Assembly: GCA_038030265.1 (NCBI GenBank)
Contig: CM075939.1
Location: 8,227,253-8,291,252, forward strand
Length of the DNA stretch: 64,000 nucleotides
Direction: 5' to 3'
Source of the DNA: Corythucha ciliata
Taxonomy: Eukaryota; Arthropoda; Insecta; Hemiptera; Tingidae
Below, piece by piece: positions 34,201-43,594 of the stretch. Position numbers and translations under genes: made by a program. The notes below the pieces were generated by a model that did no database searches, had not been told where the DNA came from, and saw only the letters and a list, made by a program, of their open reading frames with translations. How positions within the stretch are numbered: the stretch's first letter is position 1; every line of letters begins with the position of its first letter.

Positions 34201-34712
34201 CTCTGACGCTCAACTCTCGAAACCAAACCTACGTTTGACAAAAGTCCTGGGTCTTTTCGTCGACTGCAAAGGAATTTTACGAGTTGGAGGACGCCTTAAC
34301 TATTCAAATCTTTCCGAGAAAGCGAAACATCCTGCTCTACTCCCACAAAAGCATCCTCTCACAAGACTTGTAATTGACCAAGCTCACACATCATGTTGAC
34401 GGTCGGTCTAATCTGACCTCGAAATCGCGATTCATCAAGAACACAATGCATCAATTTTGGAAAAGATGGCGACTAGAATATCTACAAGAAATGCAACAAA
34501 AAACCAGGTGGAATACACCTTCAAAATTAGCTAATATTGGGGATGTGGTACTCGTCGTGGAAGAAAATGCTCCCCCTCTTCAATGGGACGGAGGTGTCAT
34601 CGTTAAGGTCTATCCTGGAATTGACGGTATACCTCGTGTAGCTGACGTGAAAACTTCTTCCAGCATCATACAGCGGCCAGTTCGCCGACTTTGCCCTCTA
34701 CCTGAAACTTAA
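31229..34712 (+). pseudogene. BEL Pol: protease, RT, RNase H, integrase C-terminus
   Basis: The protease active site ILDTGSETNLIS lies near 31312, followed by the A17-type KTTLGWVISG. A frame break around 31870-32180 precedes RT (YLPHHAV, KIRVVFNASQRTSNG, SLNDILLTGP). A frameshift near 32665 follows, then ADIRRMFRQI, the catalytic YVDD at 32906-32917, and RNase H (VGFADASERAYGAVLY, VPRLELCAAHLLG, AFSDSMIAL, NPADSASRG). The integrase start (HPLTRLVIDQAHT) stops at 34397-34399. The next recognisable sequence is the C-terminal domain (KNTMHQFWKRWRLEYLQEM, GDVVLVVEENAP, then RPVRRLCPLPE). The DDE core between them is gone, so this copy cannot integrate on its own. Confidence 0.9.
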
Positions 34713-34727
34713 GACGCCCGGGGAAGA

Positions 34728-34831
34728 TGTTTGAACCCTGGACCATCACATACACATGTGTTCCTACATAATAAAATAATATAATTGTTGATTCGAACGA
34801 ACTTAACGCGTTTCTGTTACGAGTCGAAACA
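34728..34831 (+). repeat. BEL 3' LTR
   Basis: This 104-bp LTR matches the 5' LTR at 102 positions, is preceded by the purine-rich GGGGAAGA, and is followed by the duplicated CACGC. Confidence 0.95.
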
Positions 34832-34893
34832 CACGCGCCATGCGGTAAAGAGAGAACTCTTTTACCGTGAACTCTTTACCGCGCGGCGTGTGT
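34829..34893. repeat. Palindrome at the BEL insertion point
   Basis: The phrases CACGCGCCATGCGGTAAAGAG and CTCTTTACCGCGCGGCGTG pair as inverted repeats around a short centre. The BEL element entered at the outer edge of the left arm, splitting the original hairpin from its 5' flank at 29929-29933. Confidence 0.7.
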
Positions 34894-35997
34894 AAAGCAG
34901 GTCTTTACGCACGATGAACATCTGCTTAAACACTTCTTTAAGAATGATCTTAGGAATAGTAGATTATACGCCTAGGCAAGAAAGCGATTTTTTGGAGGCC
35001 GAGAGAAAAAACTGGACGGGCGAGGAGTAGCCGAGCCAGGCCTTTTTCTCGAGACCACAAAATCACTTTTTGACGCGTTGTGTACAGTATTTTTTTATTG
35101 AAACATGGGATGATTTTTTGAGCCATGGCGATAAAGTGAGTGTTTTATCCCCTAGGCTCTAAAATAATCAGCTGTTTAAAAAAAATAGTATCTTACTCAT
35201 AACGAGACACGAAAGTGCCATTTTACTTGCGAGTACTTTGTTTGGCTGGCGAGGCAAAGCCGAGTCGGCTAAATGAGTACGAGCTAGTGAATTGAGTTAT
35301 GCTCGATATTTTTTCGCGCGACAAGTGAAATAATAGTATATTTAACTACAAAGTGAGGGAAGTGGAGTTTTACCTGCGAGTTGTGTTTGGCTCACGAGGC
35401 GGGGCCGAATTAGCTAAAAACAACGAGCAGAGTGAAAGCTTCTTCCTCACGAGTTGTGGATATTATTTTTCGCACGACCAACAGGTTTAATTGTCTTTCC
35501 TGCGTTCGGAGGCAAGGGTACGCTAATTGAATACAGAACTTTTTTTTCACTTTCCTTCACTAGTGAGTGAAAACCATCCTGTTTCCTTCGCTTGCGAGGG
35601 AAAGTGTGAAATTATTGACATTCTGCCATACTTTCCTTTACTAGTGAGTGAAAAAAATAATACTTTTTTCTCCTAGCTCATCTGTTCTAGTAAAAAATTA
35701 ACTTCCCTGTTGAGGTACCTGGAAGGGGAAGTATCACTTCCCTCCCTGATCGTGCGAAAACCATCATGTATAATTCGTGAAAGAAGATGAAATGTGCGTG
35801 TTTCCTATGATAATTTTACAAAAAGCACATTTTTTTCCCATTATTTCATTCATTTTGTGCGTTGGGAGGGGGGATATGTCCACCCCTTGGACCCACCACG
35901 GCCCGGAGGCCCATAACGCAATAGCTGTCTCCGCATGAAACAAGGTCATTTCATTGTTAAAATGTTCTGTATTCATAAATGAGCTCCAGAAATGATG
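34894..35997. repeat. Right interior of the hAT-like element with short palindromes
   Basis: There is no transposase here. The segment CTTTCCTTCACTAGTGAGTG occurs near 35560 and, with small changes, near 35632. GAGGC/GCCGAG phrases recur near 35008, 35250 and 35398. ATTATACGCCT at 34964 also occurs in the left interior near 29620. These are probably remnants of smaller nested elements. Confidence 0.5.
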
Positions 35998-36119
35998 GTC
36001 TCGTCTCGGTCTCGTGCATCACTTGTCCCCGGCCGTTGCTCGGGAGGCTACGGGCCTACGCTACGTGCGTCTTGCGACGAAAACAGCAGTTTCTTGATAT
36101 AACTTCGAGACAAAAATCA

Positions 36120-36480
36120 CTAATTTACGGTTTATGGAGGCCCTCCTATGGTAAAATTGAGAAAAACGCTAATTAGCTGTTCAAGGAGGCTAAACCACAG
36201 ATAAAATTGAGAAAAAGGGATAATTCACGGCTAAAATTCAAAAATAGCGGGGACTCAGCTATAATTGGGAAAATTCCGTCTATTTGTGGCTAAACTAAAA
36301 TTGAAATCAAGCTGCTCAAGAGGAGGATTTTTAATTAGTCAATCCTCAGAGTTTGGTTTATTTAGTGATAGAAAGCCGATAAAATTGGTACTGTGAGTGC
36401 CAAATCTGCAAAAGTTTGGTTTTAAAAAGGGCGAAATCTGTGATATTGGTGTTCAAAGTGGTTGATATCTGCAAATTCTA
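36120..36480 (+). repeat. Family A then family C repeat block
   Basis: Family A phrases (AAAATTGAGAAAAACGCTAA and similar) occupy about 36145-36300. Family C phrases (GCCAAATCTGCAAAAGTTTGG) follow at about 36390-36480. The order A then C is the same as at 2316-2900. The 5'-truncated CR1-like LINE starts less than 200 bp further on. Confidence 0.65.
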
Positions 36481-36664
36481 ACCATTGACGTAACTAAGAC
36501 CAGTGAATAGGTGACTCAGGAACCATAACTGTTTCATCATTTCAATCTCGCGGTAATGCAGAATCACGGTGCCTAGGTGTTTAATTAGGTTTTTTTTAGC
36601 GTAGTGATGAAGGGGGGGGGGAGCTTAAGCTTTTATAAAGCTTTTTATTAGTAGCCTAGGATCA

Positions 36665-39663
36665 TAAAGAGGGGGTTTCGTTGTTTCTGAATCGGAATCT
36701 CATAATTGAGAGTTCTGAGACTGATGTTATAAATGAATGTAATTCTATTCGTGCGTCTTTTAGGTTCAGGGGCGCGAGAATTTCGATTTTGGCGATATAC
36801 ATATCCCCTGCTCGGGATGTTCATGGCTTTTTGACCTCTCTTGACAAATATTCTGAACACCCCTTGGGATCCAAATCTGTTGTTTGTGGTGATATTAATA
36901 TTGACATTTCATCGAGATCTTCTAGTTCAGAGGCCTACCAGGATATTTTAGCTAAGTCTGGGGCCATCTCCTATATTAATAATTTCACTAGGTCGGTTCG
37001 GTGCTCCAATTCATGTATTGACCACATCTATGTCACCGGATCATTAGTTGAGAATAGTTTGGGGATGATTTATGATGGGGAGATATCTGACCACAGTATG
37101 GCTCTGGCCTCTCTTTCGTTTGGTGTTGCTGAAGCTGAGGGTGATAGTGGGAAGAGGAGGGATTATCCTGGTAAGGCAGTTATATGTTTCAAGTCCCTTC
37201 GCGAAAGACTCAGCATTGAAAACTGGGACGCGGTTTTTGCAAGTCATGATGTGGATGAGTCAGTTGATGCATTTCTTGAAGTTTTGAGCGGCCAAGTGCA
37301 GGCGAGTTCGTCTCTCAAATTAAACAAAGCTATTGGAAGGTTCGCTAAGCTGAAATCATGGATGACCAATGGAATAATTTTGTCTATTAGAAAAAGGGAT
37401 AAACTGCGGCTAAAAGTAAAAAATCAGCCCTATAATACTGAATTGAAGGAATTTTATATCAAGTACAGGAACCTTTTTAATTTGCTCATAAAGAATGCCA
37501 AGTTTATTCACTACTCTGAGTTGATAGCAAAGGCTGGTGGTGACTCGAAATCTATGTGGCGTATTATTAAGACAGTGTCGAACACCTTGCAAGAATCTCA
37601 CTCGACTTGTATTACGTTGAAGGAGGAAAGTGAATCCATTTCGGATAGTAAATTGGTAGCAGAAAAATTTAATGAGTATTTTGTTAAAGTTGGATTTGAT
37701 ATACAAAAGGATATCACATCACCCAGCCCTGATGAAATCGAAGTGTTGAAGAGTAAATTGATTAGTGATCCTGTATGCCGCAGCTCTCTTTTTATGGCCC
37801 CGGTTGAGCCTTCCGAAATTGAAAACTATCTCCTGAAGCTGAAAAAACATACTACTTATAATATTGGTATTGTTACTAATGAAGTCCTAATTTCAGCAGC
37901 GAATCATATCAGCCTGCCCCTGTCCCACATATTCAATTTGGTTTTCTGTCATGGCCACTTTCCGTCTAGTTTCAAGAGTTCTTGCGTTGTTCCTTTGTTT
38001 AAAGGAGGAGATAAGTCGTCTATGAGTGATTATCGGCCAATAGCTCTCTCTCTTTCATTAGCTAAGATTCTAGAGAAATGCATCAAGTCCAGGTTAACGG
38101 CTTTTTTAAGCCAGAATAATATTATTTCCAATAATCAATTTGGTTTTCAAAGTGGACGAGGCACTCAGGATGCACTATTCGCCCTCAGCTCGCAAATTTC
38201 ATCTAAGATTGATGAAGGTCAAAAAGTTATTGGAGTTGTTATGGATATAAAGAAGGCCTTCGATTCTGTGCATCATGGTATTTTATTGGAAAGGTTGTGG
38301 AAATATGGGATTCGGGGTACCGCACTAAATTTGTTTAGCTGTTATTTAGTTGGGCGGACACAAAAGGTTAGGGTGGGGGAGTCTATGAGTGACGTTCGTC
38401 TGGTTTGTGCAGGAGTTCCCCAGGGTACAGTTTTGGGGCCAGTCCTATTTTTGTTATATATAAATGAGTTGATGAATATAGACGTTCAGGGCAGAGTATT
38501 CGGATTCGCTGATGATACTGCGGTGATATTCTCGGGAACTGATTACAGTGAATTAATGCTGATCTCCTATTGATAAAGCAGTGGTTCAGTAAAAGTTTAT
38601 TGTGTCTGAATGTCTTGAAAACGTCGGTCATTAGGTTTTCGTTAACTCCTGAGGCTCCAGCCCTGACCACTCCGATTGTTATTCATGGTGATGGCTGTTT
38701 GAGTGCGTCGGGTACGCTCTGTCGATGTGGTTCTCTGCCTTTTCTTCATTCGTGCAAATATTTAGGTGTACATTTCGATCACAATATGAAATTCAAATCT
38801 CACATTTCCTTGTTGACGAAGAGACTGCGTAAATTATTCCATCCATTTAAGATTTTAGGTAAGATCCTTGATGACAGGCTGCGTAAGATCGTTTACTTTG
38901 GGTTGGCCCAGTCTGTTGTGCGTTATGGGTTGGAAGCCTGGGGTGCTGCGAGTAGTTCCTGTTTTAAGCCTCTGCCGGTAGTCCTGAATGGCTTGCTCAA
39001 TGTTTTGCACCGGAAGCCCCTGAGATATCCGACATCAACCCTTTACAAAGAACTGGGCTTATTGAATATAAAAAAACTATTTACTCTGCAGGCGTGTGTC
39101 ATGGTCTATAAAACAGGTATTAATTTAGAGCACGTTCCCTGCAGGGCCCATCTAAGGTCGGCTTCGAGGTCCAACCTGCGATTACCTAGGGCTAATACCG
39201 AATTCTTTAAACGTACTACTTATATGAAGGCACTTAGCTTTTTCTACTTTTGTAATATAAGCATTCACAATTTCCCCTCTTTAAATGAATTTAAGTATTT
39301 TATTGCTCGTCTACTACTTTCTGTATGAACTCTTTATGGTTACGCCTTTTATGGCTTATCAGGATTTTCAAGCTCATTGCTCTGTTTCGAATTCTTTCCC
39401 TTGTTATATCATATATATTTGATAGTGTTATTTCTATTTATTCTTTCACTATTTATTATTTCATATATTTATTAATGTTAGTACTGTTATTATTGTTAAC
39501 CTGTTTTCAATTCCTTATTAGTTAGAAGGACTCAGGCGTAGTTGGCGGCTCGGCTCGATACCACAAGTCTCGACTTATTATCGAGCCGGATTTGTGTACT
39601 TATTCAATATTATACCGTGTGATAAAATGTTATATCCAAATTAAATTAAATAAATAAATAAAA
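36665..39663 (+). mobile_element. CR1-like non-LTR retrotransposon, 5'-truncated
   Basis: This element begins inside the endonuclease domain and continues through the reverse transcriptase to a 3' region. That region has a hairpin of GGCTCGATA and TATCGAGCC (39550-39590) and a tail of AAATAAATAAATAAA at 39645-39663. The short A-rich microsatellite tail and the RT motifs favour the CR1/L2 group over Jockey, which is an inference. 5' truncation near 36665 is normal for LINEs. Confidence 0.85.
36666..39328 (+). pseudogene. CR1-like ORF2: partial endonuclease and reverse transcriptase
   Basis: The frame enters at GVSLFLNRNLI of the endonuclease, with the catalytic N-terminus missing. It keeps VVCGDINIDIS and GEISDHSMA. 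The reverse transcriptase has MSDYRPIALSLSLAKILEKC, NQFGFQSGRGTQDAL, DIKKAFDSVHHGIL, AGVPQGTVLGPVLFLLYINE and the catalytic FADD (about 38507-38518). A frameshift near 38560, just before a TGA at 38571-38573, moves the C-terminal part (KQWFSKSLLCLN, CKYLGVHFD, YGLEAWGAA) into another frame that runs to 39328. Apart from truncation and this single shift it is well preserved. Confidence 0.9.
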
Positions 39664-40492
39664 GGTTGGCCAGCACTGATTAAGGGACTGAAAGGGGCCT
39701 CACAAAGATTTCCGCCCTGCGGACTCCGACATTTTTAGGTCTGCCACTGCCCCACATCCTAAATCAATGCAACAGAGCGGCAAAGACCATTCAAGTTCCC
39801 TCCTTTTGCGTTCTAAAAACTGGTAATATTGATCGTGAAACGATCTCAAATCGGGTAAATTTCAAGATGTGTCGCCTTGGAACATGTTGAATGTCTTATT
39901 CCCAGGACGATTCAATCGTATAATTATTGATGTAAAATTGACAACGCGACAATTGACAATTAACAGTGCGGGTTTTGCTTTTCGGGATCACACCACCACA
40001 CTCCTCCACTTAACTTCTAAAATGAGAATGCCACGGGAGTGAAACTTTTACGTAAGAAAACCGAGGAACGAAGTTTAGTTTGGTCGCCATTCACGGGAAG
40101 CGCTAAATGTTTTTTAAATTACATTTTAAAGATACCCCGCGGCCCTCCTCTCTATAAATGTCAGTTGGGCGAATAAATTTGTGAAACTTTGCATATCCAC
40201 TCCATTCACTCCAAGCTGACGCTGCCACTTTTGAGACGTGTGCGAAGTTGAGCGAATTCGATTATAAATATTTTGTTTAATTATTTTTTTCGAATTTTCA
40301 ATTCAATTCAATCAAAACCCTGTTTTTAAAGGAACGGGGTTCAGAAGTTCCCCCCGTACGTCGCATGGTACACCGAAGGTTCGGTCGCTCTTCACTTGGA
40401 TTGCCACCGTCGGTCGAAATCGGCCTCACTTTTTCCCTATTCAGATTCTTCTCTATAGAGTATTAACCGCTCCCCGTGAGAATGTTATATCC
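39664..40492. other. Spacer between LINE and Gypsy element
   Basis: No gene is seen. CTCTATAAATG near 40151 and AATAAA near 40173 sit close together, as in some short LTR promoters, but no paired LTR was recognised. Confidence 0.4.
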
Positions 40493-40615
40493 TTGCAATG
40501 GCTTCGCCCATGATGCTGGGCGCCTCTCCAGTTTGCCCGATTGGAACGATTTTTGTGTCCTTCGAGATTGTGATATTTTTTTGCTTTAATGTTTCTTCTT
40601 TGTTCGGTTGTAACA
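40493..40615 (+). repeat. Gypsy 5' LTR (shortened)
   Basis: This 123-bp LTR has TGT...ACA ends. It matches the 3' LTR except for the missing block and scattered substitutions. Confidence 0.92.
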
Positions 40616-40727
40616 TTAAAGGGCGACGAGGATAAAGGACTACTGTGTGAACTATCGTTAACTAAGTTCATTTTAGTTGTTAGTACGGTGGATTTCTTAA
40701 TTATAATTTCAATTCCACTGCCCGGGT

Positions 40728-43396
40728 ATGAAGGCCAATTTCACAGCTCTTCAACAGCAGCTCCAGGTTCTCACCAGTGCGGTCACTAAATTGGCCCAAA
40801 TCCAGGCAAATAGAACTAGAGACGAGGAATCGACCGGCGAGAGATCTTCACGTTCCTCGAAATTCTCCTTTCAAGAGTTCAATTCGAATTCAGGCGAAGT
40901 CCCAAAGAGCTGAGAGTAACACTCAACCCTCAGCTCATCGTGGATGAACACACGATTCCTTGTACCGATGACATATGTATTCGCCAAACTGAACGGCGCA
41001 AAACTATTCTGTAAGCTCGACACAACCGACCGAGCGATGACACTGAACACGTCAACACATGGCTTGATTCAGCCCACTCGAGCTCAGTACGGAGCCGCTA
41101 ACATACCCGCAATCTGGCAACGCCGCATGGAAGAAGTATTGAAGGGTTTGGACCACGCCATAAATTTTTATGACGACATACTTGTCTTTTCTGATAACTA
41201 CTCCAATTTGCTATCGTCCTTAAATTCTACACTCCAAAGAATTCACCTGGCCGGTCTCAAGCTTAATCGCTCTAAATGTTCTTTTCTGCTGCGAAATGTC
41301 GACTATTTGGGACACCGCATCGATGGTCGAGGCCTGTACTAGCTCGATTGTCACGTCTCGACTCTCCTCCACGCCCCGAAACCTTCAAATGCCGATGAAC
41401 TGCAAAAATTATTGGGAAAGGTAACGTAATAAAACGCATTTATACCGAAATTTTCGACAACCGCAGCACCTCTACGTAAAATGATCACATCCCCGAAATT
41501 CCAGTGGACAAGGAAAGGTATCGAGTCCTTTAAATTCTTAAAACGAGAGCTTGCGTCAGACCAATTTCTGACTACATATAACCCGGATCTACCACTAATT
41601 CTGGCAACTGACACGAGCCCAGTTGGCATTGAGGCTGTGCTGTCTCACCACATGCCAACTGGAGAGGAAAGGCCAATTGCATACGCCAGCAAGTCTCCCA
41701 CATCACCTGAAAGAAACTACCCGCAAATAGACCGTGAAGCGTTGGCTATTGTTTGGGGAATCAAAAAATTCTTCCAATCCTTATAAGGTCGTCACTTCAC
41801 AGCACAGACAACAAGCCCATTTCTCATATATTTGCCCCGAATGCAGCTCAGCCAAAATTCACCTTGTCTCGATGTGCGAATTATGCTAGCTTTCTCGTCA
41901 ACATAATACGATATCAAACACATTCCGTCTTCTAAAAATTCGCCCGCAGACTACCTGTCACGAGTTATTTCAGTGGATTCTCCCAACGAATTTCCTACGT
42001 TCAGATTAAGCGACGACGATACGAATCATCTTGACGAATTCGACTTTTTTGTTCAGTCTCAAGTGAGGCAGCTACCTATCACCTCCACTGACGTCGCAAA
42101 CAAAACAAGAAAGGACCCAAATTTATCCTCCATTCTTGACGCACTTCAACAGGGGAAAAACTTGTCTTTACTCGGTTGTAAAGGCCTAGAAACTGATTAC
42201 AGCCAAACGTTGCCTAATGCTTGGTCATAGAGTCGTGATTCCCTCGAAATTTCGTGATCAACTTTTACGTGAGCTCCACGTTGGCCATATTGGCATCACG
42301 AAAATGAAAGGAATTGCTAGATCTCTCATATTTTGTCCTAGCATCGATAAAGACATCGAAAATCTAGCCAAGAACTGTCCTGAGTGTACGGCTAACTCAA
42401 TGATGCCACCACATTTCAATTCTCATCACTGGAAATATCCATCAGGTCCGTGGGAACGAATTCACTTATACTACGCCGGGCCTGTCTTAGGAAAATACCT
42501 CTTGGTGATAGTAGACGCCAACTCAAAGTGGCTTGAGGTAAAAGTGACCACATCAACGAAAGCAGACGCCACATGCAGACTTGTTAAAGAACTCTTTTCT
42601 AGCTTTGGCGTACCTACAACTGTCGTAATGGACAACGGTCCTCAATTTGTTTCTGATGAATTTAAATCATTCCTTCGACAACAGGACGTCAGATTTCACA
42701 AAACATCGACTAATGGCCAGGCTGAAAGGTGCGTGAAAACTATCGAACATGCGCTAAAAACGGCCAGACCGACGAGTGATTCTCTTCAATCCTGCCTCAA
42801 TTCGTTTCCGTTACAGTATAGAAAAGCTCCGCACCAAACCACCGGGCAGCCCCCTTCACTGTTATTTCTGGGAAGAACTTTAAAAACACGACTTGACGTC
42901 CACCGACCAGCCTTCAGAACTGATCTGGTAAATAAACAAAAGTTTGAATTCTCATCAAGTTTTCGAACATTCACTCCCGGGCAGAGAGTTCTTTTCCGTT
43001 CATACTCGCGGAATTCCAACCCGTGGGTTCCAGGAACTATCGGAACCAAACTCGGTGACCTTCATTACGAAGTCGATGGGCAGGGCACTCGTTACAAGCG
43101 GCACGTGGATCAGTTTGAAGAACCTAAATGACAAAACGCCGCAAGAGACAACGGTTCTCCAGCAGGCGATCCCTCAGCAGCCTCCAGAGCAACAAAGAAG
43201 AATACGCTTCTCTGACGGTTTGTCTGATGACTGTCCGTCACCTGCCTCACCAACACCAACTAATTCAGGAGACCCAGTTGACCACCGATCGTTTCCGCCC
43301 ACTGACAGCCTGTCAATGTCTGCTCTGTCCACTCCACCACCACTGAGACGTTCTGAACGAGTGAGACGCCCCCGAATACCATATACACCATCCTGA
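40728..43396 (+). pseudogene. Gypsy Gag-Pol remnant: RT, RNase H, integrase
   Basis: A short Gag leader (40728-40913) is followed by RT pieces (VFAKLNGAKLFCKLDTTD, NFYDDILVFSDN, VDYLGHRIDG) with residues missing between conserved blocks and a TAG at 41340-41342. RNase H has FQWTRKGIESFKFLK, ATDTSPVGIEAVLSH and RPIAYASKS (41481-41786). Integrase (42217-43131) has ELHVGHIGITKMKG and KNCPECTA of the zinc domain, MDNGPQF, and GQAERCVKTIEHAL. The usual aspartate in the RIH-hydrophobic-D-Y-AGP motif is Tyr (codon TAC at 42469-42471). About five residues before TNGQAER are absent. A C-terminal RRSERVRRPR tail is in another frame. The element is dead by several criteria. Confidence 0.9.
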
Positions 43397-43427
43397 GTCC
43401 AGGGCCATTAATGTGGGGGGGGGGATG

Positions 43428-43594
43428 TGTTATATCCTTGCAACGGCTTTACCCATGATGCTGGGCGCCTCTCCAGTTTGCCCGATTGGAACGATTTTTG
43501 TATTTTTCGAGATTGTGATATTTTTCTGCTTTTTACAAATATAAATTAAGAAACTAAACTGAATTCAATTTTTCTTCTTTGTTCGGTTGTAACA
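43428..43594 (+). repeat. Gypsy 3' LTR
   Basis: This 167-bp LTR is preceded by a G10 polypurine-like tract and followed by the duplicated AGAA. Confidence 0.93.

Larger units (their letters stand above)
29934..34831 (+). mobile_element. BEL/Pao LTR retrotransposon, internally deleted
   Basis: Two 104-bp LTRs (29934-30037, 34728-34831) start TGTTTGAACC and end GTCGAAACA. They differ at only two positions, so insertion was recent. A 5-bp duplication CACGC flanks the element (29929-29933, 34832-34836). A primer-binding region (TTGGTGCCAAAACCCGGG) follows the left LTR and a purine tract (GGGGAAGA) precedes the right one. The order Gag, aspartic protease, RT, RNase H and IN C-terminus is that of BEL/Pao. 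The Gag zinc knuckles and the integrase catalytic core are missing. It lies within the hAT-like element. Confidence 0.95.
28771..36024. mobile_element. hAT-like transposon with nested BEL/Pao element
   Basis: The terminal inverted repeats at 28771-28797 and 35998-36024 match at 26 of 27 positions, each reading AGTGATGCACGAGACCGAGA after the first base. The flanking 8-mers are GTCCCTGG (28763-28770) and GTCCCCGG (36025-36032), a target duplication with one change. An 8-bp duplication with such ends fits the hAT superfamily. Left subterminal DNA has two copies of GGTCTCGGTCTCGATCATGA 26 bp apart (28804, 28830). Excluding the 4.9-kb BEL insertion, the element is about 2.35 kb and shows no recognisable transposase, so it was probably non-autonomous. 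Confidence 0.85.
40493..43594 (+). mobile_element. Gypsy LTR retrotransposon, compact deletion derivative
   Basis: The LTRs at 40493-40615 (123 bp) and 43428-43594 (167 bp) both start TGTTATATCCTTGCAA and end GGTTGTAACA. The left one lacks an internal segment of about 40 bp after TTTTGCTTT. AGAA flanks both sides as a 4-bp duplication. GGCGACGAGGAT just inside the left LTR is a typical Gypsy primer-binding region. A G run precedes the right LTR as polypurine tract. Most of Gag and parts of RT are gone, making the element about 3.1 kb. Confidence 0.93.

Noticed and set aside
40140..40400. Solo LTR suggested by a TATA-like and AATAAA pair
   Set aside because: No TG...CA borders or target duplication could be placed.
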